A stretch of DNA of 64,000 nucleotides, taken from the NCBI RefSeq assembly GCF_009762795.1, contig NZ_CP046400.1:1589501-1653500 (forward strand), written 5' to 3'. This DNA comes from Pseudodesulfovibrio cashew (GTDB taxonomy: Bacteria; Desulfobacterota; Desulfovibrionia; Desulfovibrionales; Desulfovibrionaceae). The notes beneath the pieces are model-generated. The model was not told the DNA's origin. It did not search any database and was given only the letters and a program-made list of their open reading frames with translations. Positions within the stretch are counted from its first letter, which is position 1; every line of letters begins with the position of its first letter. This document shows positions 56,800-64,000 of the stretch, one piece after another. The position numbers and the translations under genes are program-made.

Positions 56800-57639
56800 T
56801 TATTCCTCGACCTTCTTGGCCCTGAAGCGAATGTAGGCGTCGCGGACTGCGGCGTATTTGTCCACCGCGCCCTCGGTAATGGCTTCGTACTCGTTGCCCG
56901 TGAGTTGCAGCGACAGGTCGTTCAGGTTCTTGTAGGTGCGGATGGCCGCAAACTCGATGAACGTGAACTTACCGTAGGTGATCGGGTCAAGGTAGGCGTC
57001 GGCCACCCAACCCACTGATTCACGGATGGAGCTGGGGCCGATGATGGGCCAGACCAGGTAGACTCCGTGCCCGATGCCGGCCTTGCCCAGCGTCTGGCCG
57101 AAGCCGTCCGCTGTGGGCCGTTCAGGCTCCCAGTTGCGCTTCATGCCGGACGTGACGTCCGCCAGGCCCAGTGCGCCGAACGCGGTGTTGGCGATGAACT
57201 TGGAGGTCTCCATATAAGCGGCGTCGAACTTGCCCTGGAGCAGGTCGTTCACGAAACGGACAGGGAAGAGCAGGTTGGTGAAGAAGTTGCGGACCCACTG
57301 GCGTGGTTTTTCCGGCACGGCCCAGGCATAGCCCTTGGCGATCGGCTTGAACACGCCGTGGTACATGGCGTCGTTGAAGTGGAACATGACGAGGTTGAAG
57401 CCGTAGAGCGGATCAGCCACCAGCGGACCCTGATCCGCGTATTCGTCGTCCGCGAAGATGTCCTCATCCGCGGCGGTTCCGGTTGCGTCCTTGGCAGCTC
57501 CGGCTCCCTTCATACCCGAGAACTGGGCGACCATGCGGGTGGAGTCCCCGGATGGCGTATCGCCTGACGCGAGGGCAGACCCGGCCCCAAGCAGGAGAAG
57601 GGCGGCCAGTACGCCGCAGATCAGCATTTTGAAATTCAT
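56800..57639 (-). CDS. mlaA: MlaA/VacJ-type outer-membrane phospholipid transport protein
   Basis: 279 residues. MlaA sits in the inner leaflet of the outer membrane and extracts mislocalised phospholipids for return by MlaC. Family stretches: DPLYGFNLVMFHFNDAMYH, NFFTNLLFPVRFVNDLLQGK, FIANTAFGALGLADV and GHGVYLVWPIIGPSSIRES. The N-terminus is a signal peptide (LLLLGAGSALAS) without the lipobox Cys expected for E. coli MlaA, so it may be non-lipidated; the region 45-75 is acidic and low complexity. Ends the mlaEFDCA order. Confidence 0.93.
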   Translation of the reverse strand: MNFKMLICGVLAALLLLGAGSALASGDTPSGDSTRMVAQFSGMKGAGAAKDATGTAADEDIFADDEYADQGPLVADPLYGFNLVMFHFNDAMYHGVFKPIAKGYAWAVPEKPRQWVRNFFTNLLFPVRFVNDLLQGKFDAAYMETSKFIANTAFGALGLADVTSGMKRNWEPERPTADGFGQTLGKAGIGHGVYLVWPIIGPSSIRESVGWVADAYLDPITYGKFTFIEFAAIRTYKNLNDLSLQLTGNEYEAITEGAVDKYAAVRDAYIRFRAKKVEE

Positions 57640-57647
57640 TGTATCAA

Positions 57648-58289
57648 TTATCCCTGAACCTTGTCTTCGGAAGCGTCTACTTCACCCCGGTCAAGTTTCT
57701 GGATGCGTTCACGAATCAGATTGAGCAGATCCTCCGGGCTTCCGGTATCCAGAATCTCGGAGAATTGACTACGATAATTGGCCACCAGGCTGACGCCCTC
57801 GGCAACCACGTCGTAGATCATCCACTGCTCTCCAGTGTCCCTCAACCTGAATTCAACAACTATTTTTTTATCTTTGTCAATGATTTCTGTGAAAACTTTT
57901 GCTTTTTTCCCGGCGACAAGCTCCTTGTCGTACTTCACTTCCTGGCCTCCGTAGGCCGGGATGCGCTTGAGGTAGGTGCGCTCCAGAAGCTGGACAAATG
58001 CCTCGGTCAGGTCGCTTTGCATCTGCTCGGACATCTTCAACCACGGCTTGCCCACGGAGTACATGGTCACCAGCCGGAAGTCGATGTATTCCTCGGCGGT
58101 CTTGCGCAGGGTGCTGATGGCCTCGTCGTGTTTTGCCTCGTCCTGCAAGGCGGGATCGGACAGGACCTTGATGAGCTTGTCCGCGCCCTCCTTGACCCGC
58201 TCCATGGGGGTCTGTTTGGCGGCGGACACGGTTGCCGCGGCCAGGAGCGCGCAGAGGAGGACCAGGGGAAAGAGTATCTTCTTGAGCAT
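57648..58289 (-). CDS. mlaC: MlaC-type periplasmic phospholipid-binding protein
   Basis: 213 residues with a signal peptide (LFPLVLLCALLAAATVSA-AK). The mature domain carries the MlaC/Ttg2D pattern: RKTAEEYIDFRLVTMYSVGKPW, FVQLLERTYLKRI, VEFRLRDTGEQWMIYDVVAEGVSLVANYRSQF. It ferries phospholipid between the MlaA and MlaFED complexes. Eight-base gap to mlaA and 28 to mlaD, so one operon. Confidence 0.94.
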   Translation of the reverse strand: MLKKILFPLVLLCALLAAATVSAAKQTPMERVKEGADKLIKVLSDPALQDEAKHDEAISTLRKTAEEYIDFRLVTMYSVGKPWLKMSEQMQSDLTEAFVQLLERTYLKRIPAYGGQEVKYDKELVAGKKAKVFTEIIDKDKKIVVEFRLRDTGEQWMIYDVVAEGVSLVANYRSQFSEILDTGSPEDLLNLIRERIQKLDRGEVDASEDKVQG

Positions 58290-58317
58290 TTATGTACCTT
58301 GTTGCGGGTCTTTTTGC

Positions 58318-58767
58318 TTATTTTACGTTGCCCAGAGCGAACTTGCTGATCAGGTCCTCTAGAATGATTGCGGGGTTGGTGTCAAACAGCGTGTCGCCCG
58401 GTTTTACCGGTTCGCCCAGACCGCCTGGGGAAATCTTGAGGTATTTGTCACCGATAAGGCCGTTGGTCTTGACCGAGACGATGGCGTCGTCGGTGAGCAT
58501 GATCTCCTTTTCAATGAGCATGGTGACCGTGGCCATGCCCTTTTCCTGATCCAGGCCGATCTGCTCGACATAACCGATGGAGACACCGAACATCTGCACG
58601 GGCGCGTTGACCTTGAGGCCGGAGATGTCCGTGAAGTTGGCGTGGACCGGATAGTATTTGTCCGAGAACAACTGGACGTTGCCGAGCTTGACGGACATGT
58701 ACACGATGGCGGCCAGTCCGAGGAGAACGAACAGGCCCACGGCGGTTTCCTTTTTCAGTTTCAGCAT
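58318..58767 (-). CDS. mlaD: MlaD-type MCE domain protein
   Basis: 149 residues: an N-terminal membrane anchor (about 8-26) and a single MCE domain (about 38-120). Typical stretches are LKVNAPVQMFGVSIGYVE and GLIGDKYLKISPGG. It forms the hexameric ring through which lipid passes in the periplasm. Its start overlaps the end of mlaF by 7 bp (translation coupling). Confidence 0.95.
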   Translation of the reverse strand: MLKLKKETAVGLFVLLGLAAIVYMSVKLGNVQLFSDKYYPVHANFTDISGLKVNAPVQMFGVSIGYVEQIGLDQEKGMATVTMLIEKEIMLTDDAIVSVKTNGLIGDKYLKISPGGLGEPVKPGDTLFDTNPAIILEDLISKFALGNVK

Positions 58768-59615
58768 CTCTCACCCTTTCGGACAGTGTCTTTTTCGCCC
58801 ATTACGGCGTTGCAGTTGCGTTTCATCATGCTCTGGTCGATGGGCGGCAACGTCAGCCTCGGCGCATCGCGTTCCGTGGCGATGCGGTCCAGGAAATTTC
58901 TCAGATACGGGTCCGTCGTCGCCTCGAGCTCCTCCAGCGAACCCTGGAAGAGGCACCGGGCCTCGCCCAGGACGACCACGTAGTCGGCCAGGCTGCGCAT
59001 GCTTGCCAGGTCATGGGTGACCACGATCATTGTCATGTCGAAATGGCACATCATCTCAAGCAAGAGCTGGTCCAGTTCGGCGGACATGACCGGGTCGAGC
59101 CCACTGGTGGGTTCGTCGCAGAAGAGCACCTGCGGGTCCATGACCAGGGCCCGCGCCAGCCCCGCGCGTTTGCGCATGCCGCCCGAGAGTTCGTTGGGGT
59201 AGAGGTCCAGGGCATGCTCCAGGCCGACCATGGCCAGGCGGTCCTCCACGATGCGCAGGATTTGCGCTTCATTCAACCTGGTGTGCTCGCGCAGGGGCAG
59301 GGCCATGTTGTCCTTGACCGTGAGCGAGCCGAGCAGGGCGCCGTCTTGAAACAGGACGCCCGTGCGCTGGCGGATGCAGTGCGCCTCCATCCGGCTCATG
59401 GCGTTCGTGTCGTGCCCGCCGATGAGGATGCGGCCGCCCAGGGGCGGCTGCAGCTGGAGGATGTGCTTGAGCAGGGTGGACTTGCCCGAGCCCGAGCCGC
59501 CCACGACCATGGACAGCTTGCCGCCGGGAAATTCGATGTTCAGATCCTTGCAGATGACCTTGCTGCCGTAGCCGATGGCCAGATTTTCAAGCTTTATGCC
59601 GGGTGCGCCGCTCAT
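58761..59615 (-). CDS. mlaF: MlaF-type ABC transporter ATPase
   Basis: 284 residues. Walker A GGSGSGKST, Q-loop FQDGALLGSLT, ABC signature LSGGMRKRAGLARAL, Walker B VLFCDEPTSGLDP and the switch His in VVTHDLAS are present. Energises retrograde or anterograde phospholipid transfer with MlaE. A longer C-terminal tail (about 30 residues after ATERDAP) is present. Seven-base gap to mlaE. Confidence 0.95.
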   Translation of the reverse strand: MSGAPGIKLENLAIGYGSKVICKDLNIEFPGGKLSMVVGGSGSGKSTLLKHILQLQPPLGGRILIGGHDTNAMSRMEAHCIRQRTGVLFQDGALLGSLTVKDNMALPLREHTRLNEAQILRIVEDRLAMVGLEHALDLYPNELSGGMRKRAGLARALVMDPQVLFCDEPTSGLDPVMSAELDQLLLEMMCHFDMTMIVVTHDLASMRSLADYVVVLGEARCLFQGSLEELEATTDPYLRNFLDRIATERDAPRLTLPPIDQSMMKRNCNAVMGEKDTVRKGERC

Positions 59616-59622
59616 CTTTCAC

Positions 59623-60429
59623 CTACCACAACAGCGACGTGAGCACGTAGTCCGCCGCAAGAATGATGACACACGACTTGACCACCGCGTTGGTGGTCGA
59701 CTGGCTCACGCCCTCGGGCCCGGCATGGCCGGAGCGGGTGTGAGTCCAGTATCCCTCGAAACAGCAGATGGTGCAGACCAGCACCCCGAAGACCATGGCC
59801 TTGATGAAGCCGCCCTGGATGTCGTCCCATTGCAGGGAGGATTCCACGCTCGACCAGTACACGCCCTCGTTGGCCCCCAGGAGCTTGACGCCGGTCAGCC
59901 AGCCGCCCCACATGGCGATGAGGTTGAAGAACGTGGTCAGGATCGGGAATGAGAGCAGGCTGGCGGCCAGCTTGGGGGCCACCAGGTAGCGCATGGGGTT
60001 GATGTCCATGATGGTCAGAGCGTCGATCTGCTCGGAAATGCGCATGACGCCGATCTCGGCGGTCATGGCCGATCCGGCGCGGCCGGTAAGCATGATCGCG
60101 GTCAGCACCGGGGCCAGCTCGCGGACCATGGACAGGGCCACACCCGTTCCCAGGAAGCCGTCCGCGCCGAAGGTGGACAGGGCGTAGTAGAGCTGCATGC
60201 CCATGACCATGCCGGTGAAGAGCCCGATGAGCGCGATGACCGAGATGGACTGGACGCCGATGAAGTAGATCTGTCGGACCGACTTGGCGAACTGGCCCCA
60301 TCCCGCGAATATGAGCACGAAGGACTCCAGCAGGAACAGGGTCATATTGCCCAGTTCATCGACGAAATCGCGGCACATCCTGTACGGAACCGCAAAAGAA
60401 AATATGGATTTTCCAGCCTGTTCGGCCAT
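59623..60429 (-). CDS. mlaE: MlaE-type ABC transporter permease
   Basis: 268 residues with about five to six membrane segments. Family stretches: VQSISVIALIGLFTGMVMGMQ, LVRELAPVLTAIMLTGRAGSAMTAEIG and EQIDALTIMDINPMRYLVAPK. I set the start at ATG 60429 (MAEQAGKSIFSF), which gives normal family length and has GGGAG 11 bases upstream; an upstream ATG at 60525 would add 32 residues but lacks a ribosome site. First gene of mlaEFDCA; no mlaB (STAS) gene is present. Confidence 0.9.
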   Translation of the reverse strand: MAEQAGKSIFSFAVPYRMCRDFVDELGNMTLFLLESFVLIFAGWGQFAKSVRQIYFIGVQSISVIALIGLFTGMVMGMQLYYALSTFGADGFLGTGVALSMVRELAPVLTAIMLTGRAGSAMTAEIGVMRISEQIDALTIMDINPMRYLVAPKLAASLLSFPILTTFFNLIAMWGGWLTGVKLLGANEGVYWSSVESSLQWDDIQGGFIKAMVFGVLVCTICCFEGYWTHTRSGHAGPEGVSQSTTNAVVKSCVIILAADYVLTSLLW

Positions 60430-60658
60430 CGAAAGTCCCACTCCCGGCAGAGGACTGCCCTTAACTTTGTCTTGCACCAACGGTCTGCGGATTTTCAACC
60501 GGCCAGCTTCGTTGGCGTTCCCCATCAAACGTTAAGAATTCATTACTGACACGTCTGTACCGAAATAGTGATGAAACGGCAAGGCTGTTAGCCCTTTCCG
60601 TCACTTCGTGCACCAGCATCGCCGGGGAACTAAACACGAAACAAGTTGTTCGTGCAAC

Positions 60659-61270
60659 TTATTTTTTGTCTTTGCCGTTCTTTTTGACCCACCAGGACGG
60701 GTCCGGGCCGAGGAACCACCACTCCTTGTGATCGGTTCTGGCGATGGTTTCGGCCAGCTCGTGGCCCCACTCGGTGCGCACCCGCTTTACGGCCATCTCC
60801 AGCCACTCGCCCGCATACTTGTTTCCCATGTCGAACTCCTCCTTCAGGTTCAGGATGAAGTCCAACTGATCGGCGTCCTGGGCCAGTTTCGCCTCCAGGG
60901 TCTCGGTGGTCTCCAGCTCTTCCCAGTAGCCCAGGATTTCCTCCTCCAGCCCGGTGCCGCCCGTGGCGTGTTCGAGCGCCGTGGTGCGGTCCGACCTGTC
61001 GTAGATGCTGTTGACGTAATTGAAGTCCGCCGTGCGCGCCTCGTGAAGGTCGTGAAAGAGGCACATGTACGTGGTCCGCGCCACGTCCGCTCCGGCCATC
61101 AGCGCCAGCACGTGGCCTATGACCGCCGTGCGGAACGAGTGCTGGGCCACGTCTTCGCTGCCCGAGCCCAGAAACTGGTAACCCGTGCGCGGCGTCTTGC
61201 GGAGCATGCCGCACTCGTTAAAAAAATCGACTATCCGGGTTGTCTTGTCCCGGCCCTTCATGTCTGCCAT
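60659..61270 (-). CDS. HD domain phosphohydrolase (YfbR/HDDC2-like)
   Basis: 203 residues. HD-type metal ligands: H in EDVAQHSFRTAVIGH, the HD pair in YMCLFHDLHEARTADF, and a later Asp in QDADQLDFIL. YfbR and HDDC2 relatives are 5'-deoxynucleotidases that trim nucleotide pools. Substrate not assigned. Start ATG 61270 (MADMKGRDKTT). It stands alone between mlaE and the tautomerase, on the same strand. Confidence 0.85.
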   Translation of the reverse strand: MADMKGRDKTTRIVDFFNECGMLRKTPRTGYQFLGSGSEDVAQHSFRTAVIGHVLALMAGADVARTTYMCLFHDLHEARTADFNYVNSIYDRSDRTTALEHATGGTGLEEEILGYWEELETTETLEAKLAQDADQLDFILNLKEEFDMGNKYAGEWLEMAVKRVRTEWGHELAETIARTDHKEWWFLGPDPSWWVKKNGKDKK

Positions 61271-61414
61271 GGAATGCCTCCGGCAAGCCTCTTCCCCTCT
61301 ATCTCTCCCGCACGTATTGACGCTGCCTCGCGACGAGAGCGGAGTGGGGTGATGGGGTGTGCCGTGTATAGTATAATGGTATTATGTTAGCTCAGTAAAA
61401 TGCTTCCGATGCCG

Positions 61415-61612
61415 TTACTTGTCCGGGAACCGCTCGGAGCAAAGCTCGCCCGCCGCGCCCCAGTTCTCCTTGGGGACCTCGTCGATGATCACGGTCACGG
61501 CCTCGGGCGGGCAGCCCAGGATGCGCGTGGCCTCCCTGGTCAGGGTTTCCACGAAGTCCCGCTTCTTTTCCTTGGGCAGTCCGGCCCAGGTCTCGACGCG
61601 CAGGATGGGCAT
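61415..61612 (-). CDS. 4-oxalocrotonate tautomerase family protein
   Basis: 65 residues, the typical minimal tautomerase. After Met removal, Pro1 (in MPILRVETW) is the catalytic base; the pattern LPKEKKRDFVETLTREATRILG is family-like. The Arg expected near position 11 is not obvious here, so the substrate may differ from 2-hydroxymuconate. It follows argJ by 11 bases on the same strand, a likely co-transcript. Confidence 0.88.
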   Translation of the reverse strand: MPILRVETWAGLPKEKKRDFVETLTREATRILGCPPEAVTVIIDEVPKENWGAAGELCSERFPDK

Positions 61613-61623
61613 GTTTCCGTCTC

Positions 61624-62802
61624 CTAGCTGCGGTAGTCCGCGTTAATGCTGATGTATTCCTTGGTCAGGTCCGAGGCGAGCAGCATGGTGCTGCCCGGCC
61701 CGTCGCCCACGTCCAGGTGGATGACGATGTCCCGCTTGGCCATGATCGGCGCTAGCAGATCGTCCATGTCTCCCGGCTCGGGCGTGCCGTTGCGGAAAAC
61801 CAGAACGCCGCCGATCTTGAGCACCAGATCCTCGGCCCGGAAATTCGCGCCCGAGTAGCCCGCGGCGCAGATGATCCGGCCCCAGTTGGGGTCCGATCCG
61901 AACAGGGCGGTCTTGACCAGGGGCGAATTGCCCACGGCCCGGGCCACGAGCTCGGCGTCCGCATCGGTCTTGGCTCCGGACACCTCGATGAAGGCGACCT
62001 TGGTGCCGCCCTCGGCGTCCATGACGATCTTGTAGGCCAGCTCCTCCAGCACGCTCAGCAGGTGCTTGCGCAGCAGGATGTAGTCGTCCTCGGACTCGAT
62101 GGCCACGCCGGACCTGCCATTGGACAACGCCAACACGCAGTCGTTGGTTGACATGTCGCCGTCAACGGTGACCCTGTTGATGGTCAGGTTCACGCAGTCG
62201 GAGAGCATGGTCTGCCACGCCTCGGCCGAAACGTCCGCGTCGCAGGCGATGAAGGAGAGCATGGTCGCCATGTTCGGGGAGATCATGCCCGCGCCTTTGC
62301 ACATGCCTATCAGGCGGACCTCGCCGCCCTTGAGCTCGAAGGAGGCCTCGGCCAGCTTGTGGACCGTGTCCGTGGTCATGATCGCCTTGGCTGTGAGTTC
62401 CGGGTCGTCGCCCAGGGACTCGGCCAGTGAGGGCATGACTGCCTCCCACTTGGCCATGTTGAACTGTGCGCCGATGACGCCGGTGGAAGCGGGCAGGATT
62501 TCGTCCGCCGGGACGCCCAGCGCCCTGGCGGCCAGGTTCAGGGTCTCACGGCAGTTGGCACGGCCCTCTTCGCCGGTGCAGGCGTTGGCCTGGCCGGAGT
62601 TGCCCATGATGGCGGAAATTTTTCGACCGTCGGCCAGCATCTCCTTGCACTGGAGGACCGGCGCGGCCTGGAACTTGTTGGTGGTGAACACGCCCGCGGC
62701 CACGGCCGGGGTGTCGCTGACGATGGCCCCGAGGTCGAGCTTGCCTTCGTACTTGAAGGCGGCCCGTGCCGCGGCGAACCGGTATCCCTTGGGTATATTC
62801 AT
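61624..62802 (-). CDS. argJ: Arginine biosynthesis bifunctional protein ArgJ (ornithine/N-acetylglutamate acetyltransferase)
   Basis: Transfers acetyl from N-acetylornithine to glutamate, recycling the acetyl group in arginine synthesis. 392 residues. It self-cleaves at ATML: the nucleophile Thr lies in ISPNMATMLSFIACDA. The oxyanion motif PASTGVIG is present. If it also uses acetyl-CoA it can start the pathway; that cannot be told from sequence. ATG 62802 (MNIPKGYRF) was chosen because GGAG lies seven bases upstream; an upstream ATG at 62814 lacks a site. Confidence 0.95.
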   Translation of the reverse strand: MNIPKGYRFAAARAAFKYEGKLDLGAIVSDTPAVAAGVFTTNKFQAAPVLQCKEMLADGRKISAIMGNSGQANACTGEEGRANCRETLNLAARALGVPADEILPASTGVIGAQFNMAKWEAVMPSLAESLGDDPELTAKAIMTTDTVHKLAEASFELKGGEVRLIGMCKGAGMISPNMATMLSFIACDADVSAEAWQTMLSDCVNLTINRVTVDGDMSTNDCVLALSNGRSGVAIESEDDYILLRKHLLSVLEELAYKIVMDAEGGTKVAFIEVSGAKTDADAELVARAVGNSPLVKTALFGSDPNWGRIICAAGYSGANFRAEDLVLKIGGVLVFRNGTPEPGDMDDLLAPIMAKRDIVIHLDVGDGPGSTMLLASDLTKEYISINADYRS

Positions 62803-62916
62803 GTCGTGCTCCATATGGATTTTCGTGATTGAGGCATTGGTGTACCCCAGAGCGGCCCTGCTGAAAAGGGGTAACCGCTTGCCAGCGGTCCAGGGAGGGC
62901 GTAGTCAGGTGCGATC

Positions 62917-63651
62917 ATGGAACCGCTGACAATCGCCTTCGTCTTCGCCACCTTCCTGTTCGCCGCTTTTCTCAAGGGAACCGCAGGGCTCGGTTTCGCC
63001 ACCACCTGCCTCGGGGTCATGGCGGGCTACCTGGACATGCGCCTGGCCATTCCGCTGGTTATCGTTCCGTCCCTGCTCTCCAACGCCCTGGTCATGATCG
63101 ACGCGGGCGGCTTCGTGCGCATCTTCCGCCGCTTTTGGTTCCTGTACGCGGCCACGCTGCCCGGCCTGGCCGTGGGGTTGTGGGTGCTGGGCGGCGGGGA
63201 CACGACCCTGCCCAGGGCCGTGCTCGGCATCTCCATGGTCCTGTACGGCCTCTACGGGCTCTGGGGCGGCAGCTTTTCCCTGCCTTACACCCGGTTTACC
63301 GCCTCGGTCGCGGGCACCCTCACCGGTCTGGTCAACGGCCTGACCGGATCGCAGATCATGCCCATGCTGCCCTACCTCATGTCCCTGAACATCACCAAGG
63401 ACGAGCTGGTTCAGGCCATCAATACCTCGTTTACCATCTCCAGCGTGATCATGCTCGCCGGGCTGGGCCGCATGGGGCTGCTTTCCGCCGAAACCATGAC
63501 CGTGTCGGCGGCGGGCGTCATTCCTGTGGCCGTGGGCATCTGGCTGGGGGGAAAGGTCCGCCGAAAACTGCCGGAAACCGTATTCCGGAAGATCGTTCTC
63601 GGCCTGGTGGCGGTGCTGGGCGCGGCCCTGGTCGTCAAGGCCCTCGGCTGA
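62917..63651 (+). CDS. TauE/SafE-type sulfite exporter family protein
   Basis: 244 residues with about seven to eight membrane segments. The duplicated family motif is visible: FLKGTAGLGFATTCLGVMAGYLD near residue 20 and TLTGLVNGLTGSQIMPMLPYL near residue 140. Members move sulfite, sulfoacetate or other organosulfur anions, which would suit a sulfate reducer, but the substrate is not determined. Divergent from argJ across 114 bp. Confidence 0.88.
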   Translation: MEPLTIAFVFATFLFAAFLKGTAGLGFATTCLGVMAGYLDMRLAIPLVIVPSLLSNALVMIDAGGFVRIFRRFWFLYAATLPGLAVGLWVLGGGDTTLPRAVLGISMVLYGLYGLWGGSFSLPYTRFTASVAGTLTGLVNGLTGSQIMPMLPYLMSLNITKDELVQAINTSFTISSVIMLAGLGRMGLLSAETMTVSAAGVIPVAVGIWLGGKVRRKLPETVFRKIVLGLVAVLGAALVVKALG

Positions 63652-63717
63652 CCTTGCAATTCCCCGGGCGAGCGGGCATATATCCGGGTACGATCCCCGT
63701 TCCATCAAGGAGTTCCC

Positions 63718-64000
63718 ATGCGCCGTAATACTTTGATTCCCGTCCTGGCCGTACTGGCCGCATTCCTGTTCGTCCAGTCCGCACAGGCCGGGCGCGAGTT
63801 GTTTCTTTCAAGCGGACAGAAGGTCTACGTGCCCGTGTATTCGCATGTCTACCAGGGACCCAAGAATCGTCCGTACAATCTTTCGGCTTTGCTCTCCATC
63901 CGCAACGTGGACTCCGAGCACTCCATCACCGTGTCGTATGTGCACTACTACAACGACGACGGAGAATTGGTGAAAAGTTTCTTCAAGGAGCCGGTGGTCA
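63718..64000 (+). CDS. DUF3124 family exported protein, 5' part
   Basis: The first 94 codons of a longer gene. Signal peptide MRRNTLIPVLAVLAAFLF with cleavage near AQA-GR. The mature start LSSGQKVYVPVYSHVYQGPK and the following LSIRNVDSEHSITVSYVHYYN match the DUF3124 family. Periplasmic, function unknown. Start ATG 63718 behind AAGGAG, 66 bp after the exporter gene. The 3' end is outside the window. Confidence 0.88.
   Translation, partial: MRRNTLIPVLAVLAAFLFVQSAQAGRELFLSSGQKVYVPVYSHVYQGPKNRPYNLSALLSIRNVDSEHSITVSYVHYYNDDGELVKSFFKEPVV

Overview
The window comes from a sulfate-reducing bacterium, most likely Desulfovibrionaceae and probably a Pseudodesulfovibrio-type genome. The basis is the set sat, aprBA and qmoABC with a QmoD-type fourth gene, high-GC coding sequence, and a chemotaxis/flagellin/c-di-GMP background. 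The genus is inferred from gene content; no alignment was run.

Layout. 1-9110: dissimilatory sulfate activation and reduction. The 5' end of sat (minus) is divergent from aprBA-qmoABC-qmoD (plus) across a 612-bp regulatory region, with two strong hairpins between aprA and qmoA. 9111-17205: an intergenic repeat, a queuosine-precursor transporter gene, then a minus-strand block (chemoreceptor; argS-SPOR; hisC-cmk; a universal stress protein). 17459-19869: a gene behind a good sigma-54 promoter match, a small glycosyltransferase and a diguanylate cyclase. 20092-24863: ribBA-ribH-nusB-leuS, closed by a clear terminator. 25216-28552: an exonuclease, cobM, then a broken yjbQ, an AT-richer fusion gene (SpsF-like domain plus methyltransferase) and an intact yjbQ. 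28557-35952: mostly solitary envelope and transport genes (ZIP, LysE, a binding protein, a Cache protein, MscS), a PEP-CTERM protein and a flagellin with a GTG start. 36028-43997: truA, yraN-rsmI, and a long apparent operon bioB-bioY-PTS IID-HPr-EI-smpB-hypothetical. 44233-49408: a glycolate/D-lactate-type oxidase pair (FAD and Fe-S subunits) split by an opposite-strand gene encoding a TPR plus metallo-beta-lactamase-fold protein. 49417-53728: two related membrane proteins and secA. 54111-64000: an outer-membrane protein, a Nif11-like small protein, creA, a phosphoesterase, the complete mlaEFDCA lipid-transport operon, an HD-domain protein, a tautomerase, argJ, a TauE-type exporter and a truncated DUF3124 gene.

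How it works together. Sat makes APS; AprAB reduces APS to sulfite with electrons that QmoABC takes from the menaquinone pool. Most other genes are housekeeping. The accessory signals most worth attention are: (1) the yjbQ remnant / fusion gene / intact yjbQ cassette at 26.5-28.6 kb; (2) the TPR-metallohydrolase gene that interrupts an oxidase operon at 45.8-48.2 kb; (3) an intergenic repeat family with long G/C-strand hairpins (9.5, 24.9, 44.1 and 53.8 kb); (4) the hairpin pair between aprA and qmoA; (5) a possibly leaderless flagellin transcript. No insertion sequence, CRISPR array, tRNA, rRNA or integrase was found.
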